The translations under genes and the position numbers were made by a program. The notes beneath the pieces are model-generated. The model had not been told where the DNA came from. It ran no database searches and saw only the letters and a program-made list of their open reading frames with translations. From Streptomyces roseochromogenus subsp. oscitans DS 12.976 (GTDB taxonomy: Bacteria; Actinomycetota; Actinomycetes; Streptomycetales; Streptomycetaceae): DNA of 64,000 nt. The stretch lies in the NCBI RefSeq assembly GCF_000497445.1, contig NZ_CM002285.1:2270764-2334763 (forward strand), read 5' to 3'. This document shows, one piece after another, positions 60,240-64,000 of the stretch. Every line of letters begins with the position of its first letter. Position 1 is the first letter of the stretch.

Positions 60240-61781
60240 CTAGTCGAGGTAGTCGCGCAGCACCTGGGAGCGCGACGGGTGACGCAGCTTCGACATGGTC
60301 TTGGACTCGATCTGGCGGATGCGCTCACGCGTCACGCCGTACACCTTGCCGATCTCGTCGAGGGTCTTCGGCTGACCGTCGGTGAGACCGAACCGCATGG
60401 AGACGACACCGGCCTCGCGCTCGGACAGGGTGTCCAGAACCGAATGCAGCTGCTCCTGCAGAAGCGTGAAGCTGACGGCGTCGGCCGGGACGACGGCCTC
60501 GGAGTCCTCGATGAGGTCACCGAACTCGCTGTCGCCGTCCTCACCGAGCGGGGTGTGCAGCGAGATGGGCTCACGGCCGTACTTCTGGACCTCGATGACC
60601 TTCTCCGGGGTCATGTCGAGCTCCTTGGCCAGCTCCTCCGGGGTGGGCTCGCGGCCCAGGTCCTGGAGCATCTGACGCTGCACGCGCGCGAGCTTGTTGA
60701 TGACCTCGACCATGTGCACCGGGATACGGATGGTGCGGGCCTGGTCGGCCATGGCGCGGGTGATGGCCTGGCGGATCCACCAGGTGGCGTACGTGGAGAA
60801 CTTGTAGCCCTTGGTGTAGTCGAACTTCTCGACCGCGCGGATCAGACCGAGGTTGCCCTCCTGGATGAGGTCCAGGAAGAGCATGCCGCGGCCGGTGTAG
60901 CGCTTGGCCAGGGAGACCACCAGACGGAGGTTGGCCTCCAGGAGGTGGTTCTTGGCGCGGCGGCCGTCCTCGGCGATGATCTCCAGCTCGCGCTTCAGCT
61001 TCGGCGCCAGCTTGTCGGCGTTGGCCAGCTTGTCCTCGGCGAACAGACCCGCCTCGATACGCTTGGCCAGCTCGACCTCCTGCTCGGCGTTGAGCAGGGG
61101 GACCTTGCCGATCTGCTTCAGGTAGTCCTTGACCGGGTCGGCGGTGGCGCCGGCCGCGGCGACCTGCTGCGCGGGCGCGTCGTCCTCGTCCTCGTCGGAC
61201 AGGACGAAGCCCGCGCTCTCGGCGCCCTCGGGCTCCTCGGCGACCTTGGTGTCCTCGATCACCTCGTCCTCGAGAAGCTCGGCGTCGTCCTTCTTGCCCG
61301 TGGTCTTCTTGGCAGCCGTCTTCTTCGCGACGGTCTTCTTGGCGGCCGCCTTCTTGGCGGTCGTCTTCTTGGCCGCGGCCTTCTTGGCGGGTGCGGCTTC
61401 CTCGGCGGAATCGGCTGCGACCGGAGCAGTGGGCGCCACGGGGGCGGCAGTGGTGGCGGTGGCCTTCCGGGTCGTCACCGTCTTCGCCGCGACCGTCTTG
61501 GTGGCGGTGCGCTTGGCCGGACTCTTCGCTGCGACGCTCTTGCGGGTGCGCTTGGGCTCTGCGGCACTGACCATCAGCGTCACACCCTCTTCCTCAAGGA
61601 TCTGGTTGAGGCTGCGCAGTACGTTCTTCCACTGAGTGGCCGGAATCTGGTCAGCTTCGAAGGCCCGACGCACATCGTCGCCGGCGATCTGCCCCTCAGC
61701 CTTTCCCCGCTCAATGAGCGCCATGACAGAGACGGACTCGGCGATCTCCGGCGGGAGCGTACGGGATGTGCTGGCCGACAC
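60240..61781 (-). CDS. hrdB: Principal RNA polymerase sigma factor HrdB
   Basis: 513 residues, very close to S. coelicolor HrdB from memory. The N-terminal region (about 1-70) is followed by a Lys/Ala-rich low-complexity stretch (about 75-165) with repeats of AAKKT, an acidic segment, then regions 1.2 ([11 protein letters not shown]), 2 ([32 protein letters not shown]), 3 and 4 ([30 protein letters not shown]). It directs housekeeping transcription. The GTG with GAGAGG upstream fits the known start [11 protein letters not shown]. Confidence 0.97.
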   Translation of the reverse strand: MSASTSRTLPPEIAESVSVMALIERGKAEGQIAGDDVRRAFEADQIPATQWKNVLRSLNQILEEEGVTLMVSAAEPKRTRKSVAAKSPAKRTATKTVAAKTVTTRKATATTAAPVAPTAPVAADSAEEAAPAKKAAAKKTTAKKAAAKKTVAKKTAAKKTTGKKDDAELLEDEVIEDTKVAEEPEGAESAGFVLSDEDEDDAPAQQVAAAGATADPVKDYLKQIGKVPLLNAEQEVELAKRIEAGLFAEDKLANADKLAPKLKRELEIIAEDGRRAKNHLLEANLRLVVSLAKRYTGRGMLFLDLIQEGNLGLIRAVEKFDYTKGYKFSTYATWWIRQAITRAMADQARTIRIPVHMVEVINKLARVQRQMLQDLGREPTPEELAKELDMTPEKVIEVQKYGREPISLHTPLGEDGDSEFGDLIEDSEAVVPADAVSFTLLQEQLHSVLDTLSEREAGVVSMRFGLTDGQPKTLDEIGKVYGVTRERIRQIESKTMSKLRHPSRSQVLRDYLD

Positions 61782-61943
61782 GAACAACCTCTCGGAACGT
61801 TGGAAAACGACTTCCGGCACCGTCCACTGCGGACAGGAGCCGACCACCGGCCTGGGGATGGGCCGACGGAGCGGGCGGGGCCGGGAAGATGCACAGCGCC
61901 TTTCATGGCGTCCGTATTCCCTCCGCGGCTGTCACCTCTTAGG

Positions 61944-61970
61944 TCATCGCGCTGTTTCCACGAGTGTTAC
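61944..61970 (-). promoter_or_regulatory. Candidate ECF-sigma promoter of hrdB
   Basis: On the minus strand GTAAC (61970-61966) and CGATGA (61949-61944) are separated by 16 bp, the geometry of ECF sigma promoters. It lies about 165 bp before the start codon. hrdB in streptomycetes is known to be driven by an ECF factor (ShbA in S. griseus); whether this exact pair is used is inference. Confidence 0.4.
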
Positions 61971-62089
61971 GCCCAATCTGCGTGGCCCGAGTCACACCCC
62001 GTAAGTGGTCAAAAACAGTCAGACACGGACAGAGAAGATCACCGATGCCGTCAGGCCCGGTCCCGCGCATGGCCCGCGGCGGCCCGTCG

Positions 62090-62138
62090 CCCCGCCGGAC
62101 CCTGCCGGACCGCACTGGTCCGGCAGGGTCCGGCGGGG
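62090..62138. terminator. 22-bp perfect hairpin between whiH and hrdB
   Basis: Two 22-nt arms (62090-62111 and 62117-62138) pair without mismatch around a GCACT loop, each arm itself containing a GCCGGACC near-repeat. It lies 89 bp past the whiH stop and should prevent read-through into hrdB. Confidence 0.85.
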
Positions 62139-62226
62139 CCCGGCGACGGCCGGCAAGACCCCCGCACCGCCACGAGCACCACGAGGACGCCGCACACCGG
62201 CGACCGCACCGCCTCGGCCGTGAGGG

Positions 62227-63114
62227 TCAGTGCTCGCGCGGGGCGGGCACCACGCGCTCGACCTCGGGGTGGACCGTGAGCAGTTGGCGCATGGCCGCCT
62301 CGGCCGCCGTGCCGTCGCCGGTGCCGAGCGCGTCGACGATCCGCGCGTGCTGTGCGAGTGACGTCTCGTTCGCCCGGTCGCAACCCGTGACGGGGCCGCC
62401 GGAGACCTGGAGGGCCGCCGAGACGATCCCGGAGAGGTGCTCCAGCATGCGGTTGCCGGCGGTCTGGATGAGCAGCGCGTGGAACTCGCCGTCGGCGCGC
62501 GAGTACGTCAGGGCGTCGCCCTGCGCCATGGCGTGGCTCATGATCTCGACCATGTCACAGAGGCGCTGCTGCACCTCCTCGCGTCCGTGCCCGGCGGCGA
62601 GGCGGGCGGCGAGCGGCTCGATCGTCCAGCGCAGCTCGCTCAGCTCTCGGCGCTGGTCGTCGCGCTGGGGGCCGAAGGCCCGCCACTCGATGATGTCGGG
62701 ATCGAGCAGGTTCCAGTCACTGACGGGCCGCACGCGCGTGCCGACGTTCGGGCGGGCGCTGACGAGGCCCTTGGCCTCGAGGACGCGGAGGGACTCGCGG
62801 ACGACGGTGCGGGAGACCTCGAAGCGCTGGCCGATCTCCTCGGGCACCAGCGGACGGTCCGCGCCCAGGTCGCCGGAGACGATCATCTGTCCCAGCTGCT
62901 GAACGAGTTGGCCGTGCAGTCCACGGCCGCGGCTGCCCGCGGCACGCCGGCCGACGCGGCCCAGATCGGGGTCCGCACCTTCCCAGGAGGGCGCTCCGAC
63001 GCGATCGGCCACCTGGGGCTCCGCGTAGGGGTAGCGGTCGAGTTCGCCCGGGCCGGCCAGACCGGAGTCGGTGGAGCGGGCGGCGGTCATCATGGTGTGC
63101 GCAAGGGTACTCAC
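62227..63114 (-). CDS. whiH: WhiH, GntR-family sporulation regulator
   Basis: 295 residues. About 65 variable residues are followed by a GntR winged helix, GHGQLVQQLGQMIVSG-like sequence reading LVPEEIGQRFEVSRTVVRESLRVLEAKGLVSARPNVGTRV, and an FCD domain (FHALLIQTAGNRMLEHLSG). Position beside hrdB and the STLAHTMMTAARS start agree with S. coelicolor WhiH (SCO5819). WhiH acts in aerial hyphae before septation. The GTG has AAAGGA only 3 bp upstream; ATG codons 7-8 codons later are less likely. Confidence 0.9.
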   Translation of the reverse strand: MSTLAHTMMTAARSTDSGLAGPGELDRYPYAEPQVADRVGAPSWEGADPDLGRVGRRAAGSRGRGLHGQLVQQLGQMIVSGDLGADRPLVPEEIGQRFEVSRTVVRESLRVLEAKGLVSARPNVGTRVRPVSDWNLLDPDIIEWRAFGPQRDDQRRELSELRWTIEPLAARLAAGHGREEVQQRLCDMVEIMSHAMAQGDALTYSRADGEFHALLIQTAGNRMLEHLSGIVSAALQVSGGPVTGCDRANETSLAQHARIVDALGTGDGTAAEAAMRQLLTVHPEVERVVPAPREH

Positions 63115-63206
63115 GGATCCTTTGTCGGCGCCGTCTCCAACTCCCTTGAGGTCTTTGGTGAAAAGCACACGAAAGGGTGATCGCTCACCCCGTCGCAATT
63201 GACGCC

Positions 63207-63231
63207 TTATCGGAAAGAAATGGGCTTTCCG
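63207..63231 (-). promoter_or_regulatory. WhiG-like -10 and overlapping inverted repeat at whiH
   Basis: TCCGATAA (63214-63207 on the minus strand) matches the GCCGATAA -10 of WhiG sigma promoters at 7 of 8 positions; a TAAA -35 at proper spacing is not clear. CGGAAAG-N7-CTTTCCG (63211-63231) overlaps it and could be an operator for WhiH itself. whiH is known to depend on WhiG in S. coelicolor. Confidence 0.5.
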
Positions 63232-63277
63232 ATGGGGAGTTGTGACCATGCTGGGATCGGGAGTGCACGCTTGCCCG

Positions 63278-64000
63278 TCACCGGAACCGGGTGCGCAGCG
63301 TCGTGACGAGGTACGCGCACAGCAGTGCCGAGAGCGACAACACCAGTGCGCTGCCCACGGGTTGGGCGAGCACCCGCGCCATCCCGAGCAGGTAGCGCTC
63401 GCCGCCGAAGGGCCACTGCAGCAGGAGCACCTCCCGCATCCGCGCCGGGAATCCGGCGGCCATGCGCAGCGCGGGCCCCCGCATCGCCTCGTGCACGAGG
63501 GGCACGACGACTACGGGTACGGCGAGTACGGCGGCCAAACCGCCCGCGGTGGACCGGAACACACCGGCCGCCAGCACACCGGCCCAGGCGCAGCCGACGA
63601 CGAGACCGAACCAACTCACACTCAACGAAAGCCAGTCCGCGGGAACTTGTGTCAGATCCCGTCCGTAGACGACATAGAGCACTTCGGCGTCGCAGCCCAT
63701 GGTGGCGAAGGCCAGCAGCACCGCGGTGGCTCCGGAGACGAGCAGTTTCGCGGTGAGCAGCCCCAGTCGGCGGGGCACGGTGCCGCGGTCCGCCGCGAGG
63801 GCGGGGTGGCGGAACTCGTCCCCGAAGGCCAGCGCACCGAGCAGCCCCGCGGCGAGCGCCGAGGGCGGCAGCGGCAGCTCCCGCGGCCACGCGGCGAACA
63901 GTCGCTCCTGCGGGGTGTGCCCGAGCCGGGCGAGCAGTACGGCGGTGAGCGCGGACAGCACCAGGACGGCACCGCAGGTGAGGAAGCCGACGCCGATCCC
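63278..64000 (-). CDS. ABC-2-type membrane protein, 5' end beyond the window
   Basis: At least 240 residues with six or so hydrophobic segments; the frame stays open to the window edge, so the N-terminus is missing. The stretch FGDEFRHPALAADRGTVPRRLGLLTAKLLVSG is the typical first cytoplasmic loop of ABC-2 permeases. Partner ATPase would be expected just outside the window. Substrate unknown. Confidence 0.75.
   Translation of the reverse strand, partial: GIGVGFLTCGAVLVLSALTAVLLARLGHTPQERLFAAWPRELPLPPSALAAGLLGALAFGDEFRHPALAADRGTVPRRLGLLTAKLLVSGATAVLLAFATMGCDAEVLYVVYGRDLTQVPADWLSLSVSWFGLVVGCAWAGVLAAGVFRSTAGGLAAVLAVPVVVVPLVHEAMRGPALRMAAGFPARMREVLLLQWPFGGERYLLGMARVLAQPVGSALVLSLSALLCAYLVTTLRTRFR

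Larger units (their letters stand above)
61782..62226. other. hrdB upstream region and whiH terminator
   Basis: 445 bp holding the hrdB promoter(s) and, near its right end, a 22-bp perfect hairpin behind whiH. No gene is present. Confidence 0.7.

Noticed and set aside
61899..61921. GGGAAT upstream of hrdB as a SigR promoter
   Set aside because: The -35 fits, but no GTT is found at the required distance.

Overview
The window is chromosomal DNA of a Streptomyces. The G+C content is very high, start codons are often GTG (TTG is likely twice), and the gene set is typical of the genus: hrdB next to a whiH-type regulator, sepH, cutRS, parE and parC lying apart, a dre-operated ptsH, and a ydaO-type riboswitch ahead of a cell-wall peptidase. 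Gene order matches, as far as I can recall it, the hrdB-cutRS segment of the S. coelicolor core. There is no prophage, insertion sequence, CRISPR array, tRNA or rRNA that I can see. About 59 genes or gene remnants are supported.

Left part (1-14.4 kb). An RNA methyltransferase is followed by what looks like a potassium-homeostasis island. It holds a KimA-type K+ transporter, a previously easy-to-miss 45-residue membrane peptide, two TrkA/RCK proteins, and a KdpD/KdpE sensor pair with no kdpFABC beside it. Beyond a repeat-rich gap with an ABC-transporter remnant comes a tight housekeeping run: DUF3710, dUTPase, a thioesterase, DUF3093, a membrane-associated hypothetical protein and DUF4193.

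Middle part (14.7-41.5 kb). cutRS, a 57-residue acidic protein, inositol monophosphatase and coproporphyrin ferrochelatase are followed by an MFS exporter overlapping an aldonolactone-type oxidase, and by the cell-division protein SepH with a rhodanese and a VOC protein. A five-gene leftward run goes from a GNAT/acyl-CoA-synthetase fusion to thymidine kinase. ptsH carries a DasR operator. A GntR regulator, a riboswitch-preceded M23 peptidase, an M16 protease pair, topoisomerase IV subunit A and a CobW G3E GTPase complete the section.

Right part (41.5-64 kb). A citrate synthase lies head to head with a citrate-synthase-like protein that carries an N-terminal MerR-type DNA-binding domain; between them is a perfect 19-bp AT-rich palindrome. 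This is the most unusual regulatory arrangement in the window. Next come an iron-box-controlled sucraseferredoxin-like gene and a CitA/DcuS-type two-component pair. An ABC importer (binding protein, permease, ATPase) lies between that pair's regulator and a second, closely similar orphan regulator. A DUF485/sodium-solute symporter pair may be co-transcribed with a NarL-type two-component system. The section ends with topoisomerase IV subunit B, a zinc-ribbon protein, a secreted trypsin-like protease, hrdB, whiH and a truncated membrane-protein gene.

Several genes end in short tandem repeats that re-duplicate their own stop codon region (the kimA-type gene and the ABC binding-protein gene), and the CobW gene has repeats at both ends. 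These look like replication-slippage products peculiar to this strain or lineage. All functions are inferred from sequence motifs and family knowledge; no database search was run.
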